Shown in pieces: positions 47,029 to 57,055 of a DNA stretch of 64,000 bases. A model generated the notes under the pieces. The model saw nothing but the letters and a program-made list of their open reading frames with translations. It made no database searches and was not told where the DNA came from. Position 1 is the stretch's first letter. The number at the start of each line of letters is the position of its first letter. The stretch comes from Cycas panzhihuaensis. Lineage: Eukaryota; Cycadophyta. A program made the position numbers and the translations under genes. The stretch covers positions 15,376,001-15,440,000 of the forward strand of contig CM041465.1 of the NCBI GenBank assembly GCA_023213395.1. Reading direction: 5' to 3'.

Positions 47029-47359
47029 TTCCGAAGGGGTTAAGCAATGCTCATCAAAGCCGACATAATGGGAGGATATGATATTTCAAAACTCACTCGA
47101 GATTTTGAAGTTTGTTACACTAATATGTGAGGAAATAAGCCTATTTGAAACCAATGAACATGGTCCTAGGTAACGTTCATTGTTGCGCGTGGAAAAGGAG
47201 GTGACTAGCGGCAGCGGATGAGGTTGAACCATTTAACCCCAAAATTTAAAATTCATTAGGAAAAAAACGACCCGACCATGACCATGTACAGTCCTTGGCC
47301 TTTAACCAAAAGGTTCTCCTTTTCACGGTCAACAAATCCGAGGTGACTCTGCAGAAACA

Positions 47360-47378
47360 CGTGTTCTCTTCTCATTGG
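47360..47378 (-). promoter_or_regulatory. ER stress response element (ERSE), reverse orientation
   Basis: CGTG, ten bases, ATTGG: the exact reverse complement of the plant ERSE consensus CCAAT-N10-CACG, bound by NF-Y with bZIP28-type factors in the unfolded protein response. It overlaps a perfect G-box (CACGTG, 47358-47363) and lies about 280 bp before the ATG of an ER co-chaperone gene. Confidence 0.75.
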
Positions 47379-47420
47379 CTGTAAAATTTTTAGTGTTTTT
47401 AGATTGGCCAGGATTCGAAC

Positions 47421-47431
47421 TTCCACGTCGA
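47421..47431 (-). promoter_or_regulatory. UPRE-like bZIP site
   Basis: TTCCACGTCGA; its reverse complement holds GACGTGG, one base short of the plant unfolded-protein element TGACGTGG. About 230 bp before the ATG. Confidence 0.45.
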
Positions 47432-47655
47432 CGGAAAAGTTGAAGGTTAAAGGCCGCGGATTTCTGTTCAACTCAGAAGATATGCATTTACGGGAACAAT
47501 AATTGACGGGAACGTGAGCCGGCGCAAGATTTACCATACGGGAAGCTCCAGATCCCGTCGATCGGATCTGTTCATCTCTCAATTGCCAAGGCTTTGTAAC
47601 CGTCCATTATTTACAGAGGAATTTGTCCCACCAAATTCTGTCCATTACGGGACCA

Positions 47656-49375
47656 ATGAGGCTTCTCAAGGCTGTGGTGGTGCTGCTTCTCTTCTCCCTG
47701 TCATATTTGGATGGAGTATTCGCCGGGTATGTACGTTTGTTGTTTTTCCACCTGTTTATGTAATGATGAGAATTGGATCCACTTTTTTTTTTTCCTCCAG
47801 TTTCCTTCTTTTTCATTTTTTTGAAAATTCAGGGTGAATGCTGCTTCCACTACAGGAAAAATCTGTACGATATTTTGCAAGTTCCAAGAGGTGCTTCGGA
47901 GGAGCAGATGAAAAAAGCGTACAGGAAACTTGCACTGAAATATCACCCAGATAAAAATCCTGGAAATGAAGAAGCAACTAAGCGTTTTGCAGAAATAAAT
48001 AATGGTATATATTTTTGTTCCTTTAAATATATATATTTTTTGCATGTTAAATGCATTCAAAAAATAAAAACCAACATAGTCTGGAACAAGGCGTTTAACG
48101 GCCCGCTTCTCTGACTATATGCATCTTCCTAGCAGTTGAGGGTTCCATTGTGGCTGCATGGGAATTTAACTGCTAATTGTAGAAAAATACAACTAGTAAT
48201 TAGCCTCCAATTGCGGAATATATCAATCCCGCATTTACAATGAGTGTTGTTGTTGTTTGCTTGGTTTCTTTTGTGTTCGTATTTTGGTCATTCTATTGCC
48301 GATGAAAATGGCCTTTGTTTCTGTTCAATTTTATTGAATTAATCTGATTGCAAAGATTGTGGGATGCTTTGTTTGCAGCATATGAAGTGCTTACTGATCG
48401 AGAAAAGAGGGAAATCTATGATAGATATGGCGAAGAGGGTCTAAAGCAAAGTGCAGCAAACGCGGGAGGTGGAAGGGGTGGTGGTATGAACTTCCAGGAT
48501 ATCTTTAGCAGGTAAGTTTCTATTTCTTAGAATAAGTTATATCTCTCTGAAGGATCAGATTAAGATTTTTACAGTATGTTGCATAGGACATTATCTGCTC
48601 TCTGGCTTTGAAATCTGCCATATTCTGGGTTTTTAAATCTGTCGTGTGTTATGAATTTGAAGGTTGTGTGTAAACAAAAATTGACTTGTAAGCAGAGTAT
48701 TTGTGGGCTTTTGAAGGGTTTTTTTTTTTTTTGTTTTTTTCAACTCATGCCATCAGGCATGAATAAGCGTTTTGAACCTTTAATTTTTATGCAAACTACA
48801 CACGGGAAAACAAACTTCTATCGTTTGATGGGCATTGAATTTGCCTGTTTTTGAAATTTAGTTGGTTGAAAGAAAAATATTGGCTGGGCTTAAAGATTTT
48901 GTTTGTATTTACTGTGGCAATTAGAATTTTGTGCTGATGAAGTATCTGAAGTATGAACCTTTGTTATCAGACCATTTTGTGTGCAATTCATTTAGGTTAT
49001 ATCAACTTGTGAGGCCTTATTGACAAGTTTGATTCATTTTGAGTGTTTGGATATGGCTATATGTTTCCTTATTCTCTTCTTCTATCTTGTCTCTCTAAGT
49101 CAGTTGAAATTCAGGAACAACTTAAGCATTGGGTTCATTGAATTGCACATATCAGTAATTCTAATAAACATACTACTTGTCCTTAACATGTATGCACTTA
49201 ACACATCATATCTTCCTTTGCTGATAATTGTTGCATTGCATTTGAAAATTTCCATGGTAGCTTCTTTGGTGGTGGTTCAGCTGAAGAGGAGGAAGAGAAG
49301 GTCGTGAAGGGGGATGATGTCATAGTCGATTTATATGCAACTTTAGAGGATCTATACATGGGGAGCTCATTAAAG
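47656..49375 (+). CDS. ERDJ3B: ER-lumenal DnaJ co-chaperone, ERdj3B class, N-terminal half (4 exons)
   Basis: Exons 47656-47726, 47856-48004, 48379-48511 and 49261-49375 join in frame (468 nt, 156 codons); all introns are GT-AG. Residues 1-23 ([23 protein letters not shown]) form a secretory signal peptide. A J domain follows, with [40 protein letters not shown] (HPD, which stimulates the Hsp70 ATPase) and [20 protein letters not shown]. Next come a Gly-rich segment with [14 protein letters not shown], an acidic EEEEEK run, and the start of the substrate-binding domain ([20 protein letters not shown]). This matches Arabidopsis ERdj3B, a partner of the ER Hsp70 BiP. Family proteins are about 345 residues, so the C-terminal domains are missing. 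The start gives the signal peptide in frame; ERSE upstream suggests induction by ER stress. Confidence 0.9.
47727..47855 (+). other. ERdj3B intron 1 (129 bp, phase 2)
   Basis: GTATGT donor and CTACAG acceptor. The acceptor at 47855 joins GG to G to give A-G-K-N-L, as in Arabidopsis ERdj3B. Another AG at 47832, after a better pyrimidine tract, would shift the frame. Confidence 0.85.
48005..48378 (+). other. ERdj3B intron 2 (374 bp, phase 1)
   Basis: GTATAT donor, TTTGCAG acceptor. It splits the codon for the Ala in NNAYEV at the end of the J-domain helix III region. Confidence 0.9.
48512..49260 (+). other. ERdj3B intron 3 (749 bp, phase 2)
   Basis: Canonical GTAAGT donor, ATGGTAG acceptor. 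It splits a Ser codon in DIFSSFFGGG. No transposon recognised in it; there is a poly-T run at about 48720-48740. Confidence 0.9.
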
Positions 49376-50084
49376 GTACAATTGATGATTTAAAGTTGTA
49401 TTTTAGGTTTAATTTCTATTGATTTTTTTAGTATATTGGAATTTTGAAGTCTTGTCTTATTTTAAAGAACTCTCTTGACTTGAAAGAAACATGTTTCTTT
49501 TTTTGCTCATCTCTTGGCTTGTTGTTCCAACTATAGTGCTTTTTAACAATTTATGATTTTATTTTGAACAGTCTAAGATCTTAATCTTAGAAATCAAGGT
49601 TTGCCTTATTAACTTTCGCATGGTGAAGCATAACATTTATTTTAGATCACTAAAAAAAAAAAAAAAGGAAGGCTGTTGCCCAAAATCTAAGTGGGTTTGG
49701 TTTGGAAGTTTAGTGTCTTTCATCAACCACTATCATCTTCTTCTTCACAAGAACTTTGCTAGGAAACATATCAAATGTGGTTTACTTAGCTATCAAGTGA
49801 TGTAATTATTCATCAACTTCTCATTTGACTTGTGTTGGCCAGTCACTACATCAAATGTCTCCTCTTTCTTCTTGGGGCTAACATCAAACATTCGAGCATG
49901 AAAATGGTCGAATATTCTCTCTCATCATGTCAAAATAGGTTCTCAAATGCTTAAAAATAGTTGGTAATAAGTTATTAATTTTTTATTATTTTTCAACCAA
50001 ACATTAAGTTATAATGAGTGGAAACAACTTTTGAGCTTCTATGTTTGGTAAAGCAACCCTATTGCATATGAGAGTCGAAAACTA

Positions 50085-50320
50085 ATCTTATAGGAAAGAG
50101 CCAAGAGTACATATGATAAGACGTTAGCCATTCTATGTGTCGTAGTGAAATGGAGGCAATACTTATTGGGGACAATTTTTTGTCAGTATAGATCAACATA
50201 GCTTAAAGCATTTCTTGACATAACAAAACTTATCAGAGGAGCAATAAAAGTGGGTCAACAAAATCTATAAGGTTATGACTTCGAGATCCCATATAAGAGA
50301 GGTCAAGATGATTTACAAAT
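50085..50320 (+). pseudogene. Gypsy RNase H fragment (plus strand)
   Basis: Reads STYDKTLAILCVVVKWRQYL, LGTIF, then after stops GYDFEIPYKRGQDD. This is the RNase H stretch of a chromovirus-like pol (usually KWRHYLLG and GYDFEI). It is on the opposite strand from element F immediately to the right, and F lacks RNase H. Confidence 0.65.
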
Positions 50321-50443
50321 AAATGATAAATGTCTATTTCTAGGTAATAAATTATCTATTTAATAATAATCATTATTGAGGCTAACTTTCAAATTATAAA
50401 AGAAATGGTCATAATTTGTAGCCAATTTCAAGGTTGTGTTAGA

Positions 50444-50920
50444 TCACAACAAGTCCCTTCCTTTAGAAAATTCGCTTTGCCCACAAGGCAGTAGTAATGA
50501 TGGATGATCTTGATTGAATTGTTTGTTCTCCCAAATCGTCTCTTGTTGTGGTAGCACCTTCCATTTAATCATATACTTTATGATGGTTCATGACTTGAGT
50601 TTACGTTGGCGGATGTCTATAATCCTTTCTAGTTCAATCATGAGCTTTCTCTCCTCATCTGTTATTGGTAGTTCTATTGTCATCTTCATGTGGTATTTTA
50701 CTTTCCCTTTGAGGTAAGATATGTGGACAACATCATGAATCTTGCTTCCTTGAGATAGATTGAGGGCATAAGCTACTTCTCCAATCCGTCTTTGGATTTT
50801 GTATGGGCCGTAGAATCTAGTTGTGAGTTTGCACTTTCCTTGTTGTTTCAGAGAGATTTGCTTGTATGGTTGAAACCTTACGAAGACCCAATCTCCTTCC
50901 TCAAACTGTCTTTCAGTCAT
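50444..50920 (-). pseudogene. Chromovirus F integrase C-terminus and chromodomain
   Basis: An open stretch of 110 codons (50920-50588): RQFEEGDWVFVRFQPYKQIS, LTTRFYGPYKIQRRIGEVAY, SQGSKIHDVVHISYLKGKV. After one TGA at 50585-50587 the chromodomain reads IIKYMIKWKVLPQQETIWEN, then QFNQDHP, ending at a TGA at 50444. Chromodomain recognition of heterochromatin marks is known for the family. The frame is otherwise open to its natural end. Confidence 0.82.
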
Positions 50921-51051
50921 TTTTTAGTTAGCTTGTTGCTTTATTTGATTCCTTACAACGTTGTAATTTTGCTTGAGCTCCTCTAAAATTCTCTCAGATT
51001 GTGATACCTATTCCTCTACTGCTAGAGTTTTTGTTGTATTTTGAATATAAT

Positions 51052-51299
51052 CCACTATTGCAGGAGATAACTAATCATATAATGCCATGAAGGGTGTTGT
51101 CTTCATGGAGTGATAATTGGTTTTATACCAATATTTGACCAAGTGTGTCCATCTATAATAGAGTCACATCTACCCCCACTATTGCAGGAGATAGATAATC
51201 ATATAATGCCATGAAGGGTGTTGTCTTCATGGAGTGATAATTGGTTTTATACCAATATTTAACCAAGTGGGTCCATCTATAATAGAGTCACATCTACCC
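51052..51299. repeat. Tandem duplication, 2 x 124 bp
   Basis: 51052-51175 is repeated at 51176-51299 with only a few mismatches. 124 is not a multiple of three, so it also shifts the frame of element F. Confidence 0.93.
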
Positions 51300-51599
51300 T
51301 TGTGCCTAATGTGTCACATTCTGTTGTAAATGGCTAGGAAATTTTGGCATGGCCAAAACTGGACCGATGGTGATGGCCTCTTTTAACTTCTCAAAACTTG
51401 AACTAACATCCCTATTATTACATTGGTCAATGGTCTGATTATATCAACATATCCCCTAATGAATTTTTGGCAATATCCTGTGATTCCTAGAAATCCCCTG
51501 AGTGTCAATACATTCTTTGGTATGGGCCAATTGAGGATGGCTTGTATTTTGGTGGGGTTGATTCTGATTTTGTTTTCTGAAATGATTTGCTTGAGGTAT

Positions 51600-53994
51600 T
51601 CAAGGGTCTCTTTGCAAAAAATTGGTTGTCTTGGAACCTAAAATATTTGTTGGGTGTGTAACAAATGTTCGAGTATCATCGAAGAAGACCATGACCAACC
51701 TTCTTAAAAATGGTGTTAATACATGGTTCATATTTGCTTGGAATGTTGTTGGAGCATTGGTTAGTCCAAATGGCATCACCTTGAATTCATATAGCCCTTG
51801 GTGTGTTTGAAAGTTGTTTTCTCTATATGTTGAGGCCGAATTGGTATTGGGTATTACCTTCAACGCAAATCAATCTTGGTGAAATACCTTGCCCCCATGT
51901 AGCTCATCCATGATATTATCCATACATAGAATGGGGTACTTATTTTTTAGTGTTATCCTATTTAGGTCTCTGTAATCAATGCACATTCAAAAAGATCCAT
52001 CCCTCTTCCTGCCTAAGTCAACAAGTGCTATGTAAGGACTTTTGCTTGGTACAATGGGGCCAAAATTCGATAGTTCCAATGTGAGTCTTTCGATTTCAGT
52101 TTTTTGTTTACATTTGTACCAATATGGGTGAACAATAGTAGGTCCTTTTTTTGGTTCTAGCTTGATGATATGCCCCATGTTTTGGTTGGGTGTTGGAGCC
52201 CTTATTCTTCAAACATGTCTTGAAAATGGCTTAGGAGTTCACCTATTTCATTCTTTTGCTTCAGTGGTAGCTTGTCTTTGGGACTCTCTGCTTGCATGGA
52301 GAATAAGACTGTGATGAACCCAATGTGTCCTTTGTGAAGCATTTTCCCTATCTATTTTGTGGATATGACCTTTGGTTTATCTCCTCCTCGACTTGTTCTT
52401 CTTTTAGGTCTTGCTGGTACTCTGTTTCTTCATTGTCTTTGATATCAACTTCTGTATTGTATAACTTCCTTTTTGTGAACTTGTGCCCTTTGACCTATGA
52501 TTTCTTACAAGTGTGACATATGCTAAGTGTTCTCTCCTTAATTTTCTCTATCTGTCTAGCCCTTTGAGTTGTGCTTGATCCCCCATTTATGCTAGGATCT
52601 ATGTTGTGTCGGCTTTGAAATCCTTGATTGCTTAGTCCTGTTGGTTTATATTTGGGTTGACAATGTGCTGTATTGGAATTTCTTTGAAGGATTTGGTTCC
52701 TAGACTTGATTTGTTATGCTAGACTAATTGCATCATCCAAAGTACTTGACACGTGATAATGAACATCTTTTCGAATCTCTAGTTGTAGGTTATTGATATA
52801 AAATGGAAGTGTCATAATGGAACTATTTTTGGATTTAAAGTGGAGCCTTTCAAACTCTTTTGTGTACTACTTGACTGTTTGTTCTTTTTGGAAGTAGTGT
52901 GCTTGTTGGACATGGTATTATTCATCCCATTTACCCTCAGTTCTTCCTCTAAAAGCTTCCACTAAGTGATTGAAGTTGTGTGTTTTACCTTCCCTTTTCT
53001 AGAGTCTCGCCCATCGATATATAGGCCCCATCGAGATGGGCATTGTAGAGGGTGGACGTGCAAGGCATGATTCTAGCCTGGGGCTAGGGGCAATGCATAT
53101 AGGAGTACTCTATGATGGGTTATAACATTGAATGGCTTTTTGTTTTAGTCTTTGATAACAAATTGTACCTTTCCCTGTTGAATCTAAATAATTATCATTT
53201 TATTTCTATTATCATTATTATTATTGTTTAGGAAAGGTGGTCTTATTACTTTTTGCAGACAAAGTCTTACAATTTTTGCCTTTAATTCATCAACCTTCTG
53301 GTTCCTAACTTGAAATTTTGCTTGGATTGCTATAGATGGATGTTGTGTAAGTTCCTCAACTTCTCGATGCAATCCTTCTAACTTTGGATTAAGCCCCATT
53401 TGATGTGGTGTTTGTAAGTAAGTTGTCTACATTTGGTTTTCAATTTTGGGTGCTAATTCATGAACTTGCTTGTAGCTTAATATGGGATGTAAGCTTGCCT
53501 TGTTTTTTAAATGTGGATTTAGCTCTTGTACAAAAAAATTTTAGGATGTGAATTGGAGATATTGGAGTTGCAACACCCATTTTGCTGATAATGATTCTCA
53601 TACATCCATTGAAATCTATTACTAGTTTCCCTGGGAATTGTCAAATCTCTTCCAATGCTTGAAGGATAGTGATTGGATCTTGTAATTTTTGAAAGCAAGC
53701 CAAAATTTTCTTTTGGATCTGCTCCCAAAAGGGGTTCATGCCATTGGTATATTGATACTTTGAGATGGTTGCTTCTCTCAATGCAAACAAAAAAAAAAAA
53801 GAAAAAAAAATTCTAGCTTTGATCTTGTTTATGTCATGAATCTTCTTATTCTATAACATGTTTTTGAACAAGGCCAAGTGGTCTGCTTAATCTCTTAAAA
53901 CATCAGATTGCAATGTATTGAATCTTGCGTCATTCTAGACAATTACATATGGCAGCATTGGTTGTGCACCTAAATTCTACCCTATTTCAGACAT
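51600..53994 (-). pseudogene. Chromovirus F gag, knuckle and RT
   Basis: Gag starts at the minus-strand ATG 53994 (MSEIG). Open stretches include 53728-53519 (GADPKENFGLLSKI) and 53399-53184 (NPKLEGLHREVEELTQHP), then an Asn run. A knuckle-like CHTCKK lies near 52510. RT starts at 52178 (MGHIIKLEPKKGP, ...VPSKSPYIALVDLGRKRDGS) and continues with [36 protein letters not shown] and [14 protein letters not shown] at 51863-51600; the catalytic DD is intact. TGA and TAG stops and frameshifts break it. Confidence 0.8.
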
Positions 53995-54057
53995 TATAAT
54001 AGGTCTAGGCGGTGGTTGAAAAATTCCAATGTTTGTTGTTGTGGAGTTATGGTCTAT

Positions 54058-54103
54058 TGCTTAGGGATTATGGGCATTACTGCTTAGGGATTATGGGCAT
54101 TAC
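54058..54103. repeat. Tandem 23-bp duplication at the F/D junction
   Basis: TGCTTAGGGATTATGGGCATTAC-type unit present twice in perfect tandem (54058-54080, 54081-54103), followed by a partial TGC. It sits exactly between element F and the truncated 5' end of Copia D. Confidence 0.93.
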
Positions 54104-56684
54104 TGCATTGACAAGGTGTGTGAAGCTTGTGCACTTGGAAAGCAGCATAGGGAACCATTCCAGAAATCAAGATGGCGAGCAAAGGAGAAGTTAGAATTGG
54201 TACATTCTGACTTATGTGGGCCAATCTCACCACATTCATATGGAGGAGCACAATACTTCATCACTTGTATTGATGATTTTACAAGAAAGTGTTGGGTTTA
54301 TCTCATCAGAAACAAATTTGATGCTTTTGCAAAGTTTACAGAATTCAAAGCTGAAGCTGAAAACAATTCCAATAAAAAGATAAAAATATTGAGAAGTGAC
54401 AGCGGAGGCGAATATCTATCCAATGAATTCATTAACTTCTACAAAAATCATGGGAAACATCATCAACTTACAACAGCATATACTCCACAACAGAATGGTG
54501 TTGTAGAGCGAAAGAATCGTACCATTCTTGAAATGGCACGATGTATGATGAAGGCAAGAGATGTTCCAAAAGGACTTTGGGGAGAAGTTGTTAATACAAC
54601 TGTGTATTTGTTAAATATTAGTCCTACAAAAGCAGTTAGAAACATAACTCCAGAAGAAGCTTGGACTAATGTAAAACCTTCACGCACATCTCGTAATATT
54701 TGGATGTATTGCTTATGTTCATGTGCCTAAAGAAAAAAGGCATAAACTTGATGACAAGAGTACAAAATGTATTCTTGTAGGTTATAGCTCGACATCAAAA
54801 GCATATAGGCTTTGGAGTCTCACTGACAAAAAGATTGTCATAAGTAGAGATGTATTGTTTCAAGAAACAAGAGAAGATGATAAGCTCATTGTACCTATAG
54901 AAGAAGAACAAAAGCATAAAGGAAAAGAAAAATGTGATAGCGAGGATAGTGATCAAAATGAAGTTTCTACCTTTTCTATTTATGATTCTACATCTTTTCC
55001 TAGTTCTTCAAAAAAATTGCCCAAATGGTATTTACAAACCATTCAAGAATCTAGAGAAGTAAATTTAGATTCTGGAATCCAAACAAGAAGTAAGACTAAT
55101 CTTGCTTTGATGGCAAATCTCTTAAGTGTTGAAGAGCCACAAACATTTCATGAAGCCAAGGATGTAACACATTGGCAAAATGCCATGAAAGAAGAATATG
55201 ACTCTATCATGAAGAATGACACTTGGGATCTTGTCAAATTACCTCCAGGCAAAAAGGTAATTGGTTGCAGATGGGTGTATCGAGTCAAGTATCAATCTAA
55301 TGGTGCCATAGAAAGATACAAGGCTCGTCTTGTTGCAAAAGGTTACTCTCAAACACCATGAGTTGATTATGAAGAAACTTTTGCACCTGTAGCAAAAATG
55401 ACTACTATAAGGATGTTGATTTCTCTAGCAGCTCAGTTCGGTTGGGAACTTCATCAAATGGATGTAAAAAATCCTTTCTTAAATGGCATTTTGAATGAAG
55501 AAGTCTATATGAAACAACTAGAAGGGTGTGAAAAAGGAGAGAATGAACAACTTGTTTGCAAGTTGAAGAAAGCTCTTTATGGGTTGAAACAGGCACCAAG
55601 GGCATGGTACTGACGCATTGATGAATATCTTGTTTCACATGGATTCACAAGATGTGAATCTGATCATAGCTTGTATGTGTTGCATAAGGATCATGATATC
55701 CTAATTGTAGCTTTGTATGTGGATGATTTAATTTTGACTGGATCTAGTGTTGAAAAGATCAACATACTAAAAAAGCAACTATCAAAAGCTTTTGATATGA
55801 CTGATCTTGGTCTATTGCATTTCTACCTAGGAATGGAAATCTGGCAAAAGAAAGATCATATCTTTGTATCTCAGTCGAAGTATGCTTACAATTTGTTAAA
55901 ACACTTCCATATGGAAAGTTGTAAACCAATTTCAACTACAATGGAAATTGGTCTCAAATTGGTAAAAGAAAGCAATGAAAAAATAGTTGATGAAACTCTG
56001 TATAGGCAACTAGTGGGTAGTCTTATATATTTGACTAACACTAGACTTGATTTGAGTTATGCTGTTGGTATTGTATCAAGATACATGAATGCTCCTTCAA
56101 TATCACATTGGAAAGCAGCAAAACACATTTTGAGATATGTTCATGGAACTATTCAGTTTGGATTCCTATTTCAGAAATCTTCTGAATTTGTACTACATGG
56201 ATTCATCGACTCAGACTGGGCAGGAGATGCTGACAAAAGAAGATCTACATCGGGATATTCATTCACACTTAATTCTAGAATGATCTCATGGAGCAGTAAA
56301 TTACAGGCAACAATTTCTTTGTCATCCACTGAAGCTGAATACAAAGCTGCAGTAACCGCAACTTGTGAAGCTATTTGGCTTAGAGGACTTCTTAGCCACT
56401 TCAAATTTGATCAAGATGAACCAATTCAATTATTTTGCGACAATCAAGGTGCAATCCAACTGTCAAAGAATCCGGTTTTTCACGCAAGGAGCAAACATGT
56501 GGAAATTCATCATCATTTCATTCGAGAACAAGTGGAGAAAGGAGTAGTCGAGTTGGTCTATTGTAGTTCAAGTGATCAAATTGTAGACTTACTTACCAAA
56601 GCCTTGAGTCGTGAAAATTTTGAAAGATTGAGGACATTAATGTTTGTAAGAGAAAATGAACTTATCGTTATGGGAGGGTGTTAG
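54104..56684 (+). pseudogene. Copia D pol (integrase, RT, RNase H), nearly intact
   Basis: Integrase: zinc-site end CEACALGKQH, then LELVHSDLCGP, ILRSDSGGEYLSNEF and QQNGVVERKNR, so the D, D, E triad is intact. A frameshift near 54690 lies just before the conserved AYVHVPKEKRHKL. The linker and RT (54723-55613) have FHEAKDVTHWQNAMKEEYDS, ERYKARLVAKGY, LNGILNEEVYMKQLEG and ALYGLKQAPRAWY. The last open stretch (55671-56684, 337 codons) has LYVDDLILTGS, RQLVGSLIYLTNTR, SDWAGDADKRRSTSGYSF, STEAEYKAA, CDNQGAIQLSKNP, HVEIHHHFIRE and DLLTKALSRENF. The stop codon lies six bases into the 3' LTR. Confidence 0.9.
56670..56678 (+). other. Polypurine tract of Copia D
   Basis: ATGGGAGGG directly before the LTR start TGTTAG; it is still within the pol reading frame. 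Confidence 0.8.
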
Positions 56685-57055
56685 AAATAATGCACATTCC
56701 ATTTCATTTCATTTAAGTTCATTTTAGGTTCATTAGAATAATTCCTCACATGGAATATTCTATATAAGAATATTCTAGTGAGAGAAGATTTCTAGTCAAA
56801 GTTTCTAGAAGTCAAAGATGCTCAACTATTTATGAGGTAGTTTGAGCATACCAAAAATTATGGGGGCGTTAGGAGTTTGTTGAACCAACTCCTATGTTTA
56901 GACATAGTGTAAATTTATAAATATGCACTTGTATCATTCATATTTTCTTAATGAGAATTTGGAGAGTTTAGTCTTGTTGATGTATCATCACCTCTTGCTT
57001 CTTTATGCATGTGATTTTATGTTGTAAGATTAGTTTTTATCCTCTCATTCTTACA
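56679..57055 (+). repeat. 3' LTR of Copia D
   Basis: 377 bp, TGTTAGAAATAATGC...CATTCTTACA. Contains a TATA-like TATATAA (56761-56767) flanked by two GAATATTC motifs, and TTCTAGAA at 56803. The end is set by TACA and by the restart of element E sequence. Confidence 0.75.

Larger units (their letters stand above)
40223..47038 (+). mobile_element. Ty1/Copia element C, same family as A, 3'-truncated
   Basis: Sister copy of A: 5' LTR (40223-40521), primer-binding site, leader of about 2 kb, gag and pol in the same order with matching protein text. Alignment to A stops a few bases after the pol stop codon (about 47038). The 490-bp tail, polypurine tract and 3' LTR present in A are missing. The break lies about 620 bp upstream of the host gene ATG. 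Confidence 0.85.
47039..47655 (+). promoter_or_regulatory. Promoter and 5' UTR region of the ERdj3B-like gene
   Basis: About 620 bp between the broken Copia C and the start codon. From about 47180 on it is visibly richer in G+C and in CpG than anything around it (CGACCCGACC, ACGTCGACGG, GCCGCGG, AGCCGGCGC). That suggests a region kept unmethylated while the flanking transposons lost their CpG sites. It contains an ER-stress element and a bZIP-type ACGT site. No clear TATA box was seen, and the transcription start is unknown. Confidence 0.65.
50444..54057 (-). mobile_element. Ty3/Gypsy chromovirus F, both LTRs missing
   Basis: Minus-strand element in the order gag (from 53994), knuckle (about 52520), RT (52180-51600), then directly the integrase C-terminus and chromodomain (50920-50444). 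RNase H and most of the integrase are missing at about 51330, and a 124-bp tandem duplication lies at the junction. The right end abuts a 23-bp duplication and Copia D. It lies in intron 4 of the host gene, antisense to it. Confidence 0.8.
54104..57055 (+). mobile_element. Ty1/Copia element D, 5'-truncated, relatively young
   Basis: Contains the end of the GAG-pre-integrase domain through RNase H, a polypurine tract and a 377-bp 3' LTR. The 5' LTR, gag and protease are gone. Pol has only one frameshift (about 54690) and two TGA stops (55359, 55611), far fewer lesions than the other elements here. It is inserted in Copia E, whose coding sequence resumes at 57056. Confidence 0.85.

Noticed and set aside
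47256-47582. 108-codon minus-strand ORF in the promoter
   Set aside because: Composition is unremarkable and there is no recognisable motif; open frames are expected in this CpG-rich, less mutated segment.
47514-47837. 107-codon plus-strand ORF over the promoter and exon 1
   Set aside because: It is in a different frame from the ERdj3B start, shows no protein family features, and runs through a splice donor. The exon 1 reading with signal peptide is far better supported.
47832-47855. Alternative intron 1 acceptor at 47832
   Set aside because: It has the better pyrimidine tract but shifts the reading frame before the J domain; the acceptor at 47855 restores the conserved AGK-LYD junction.
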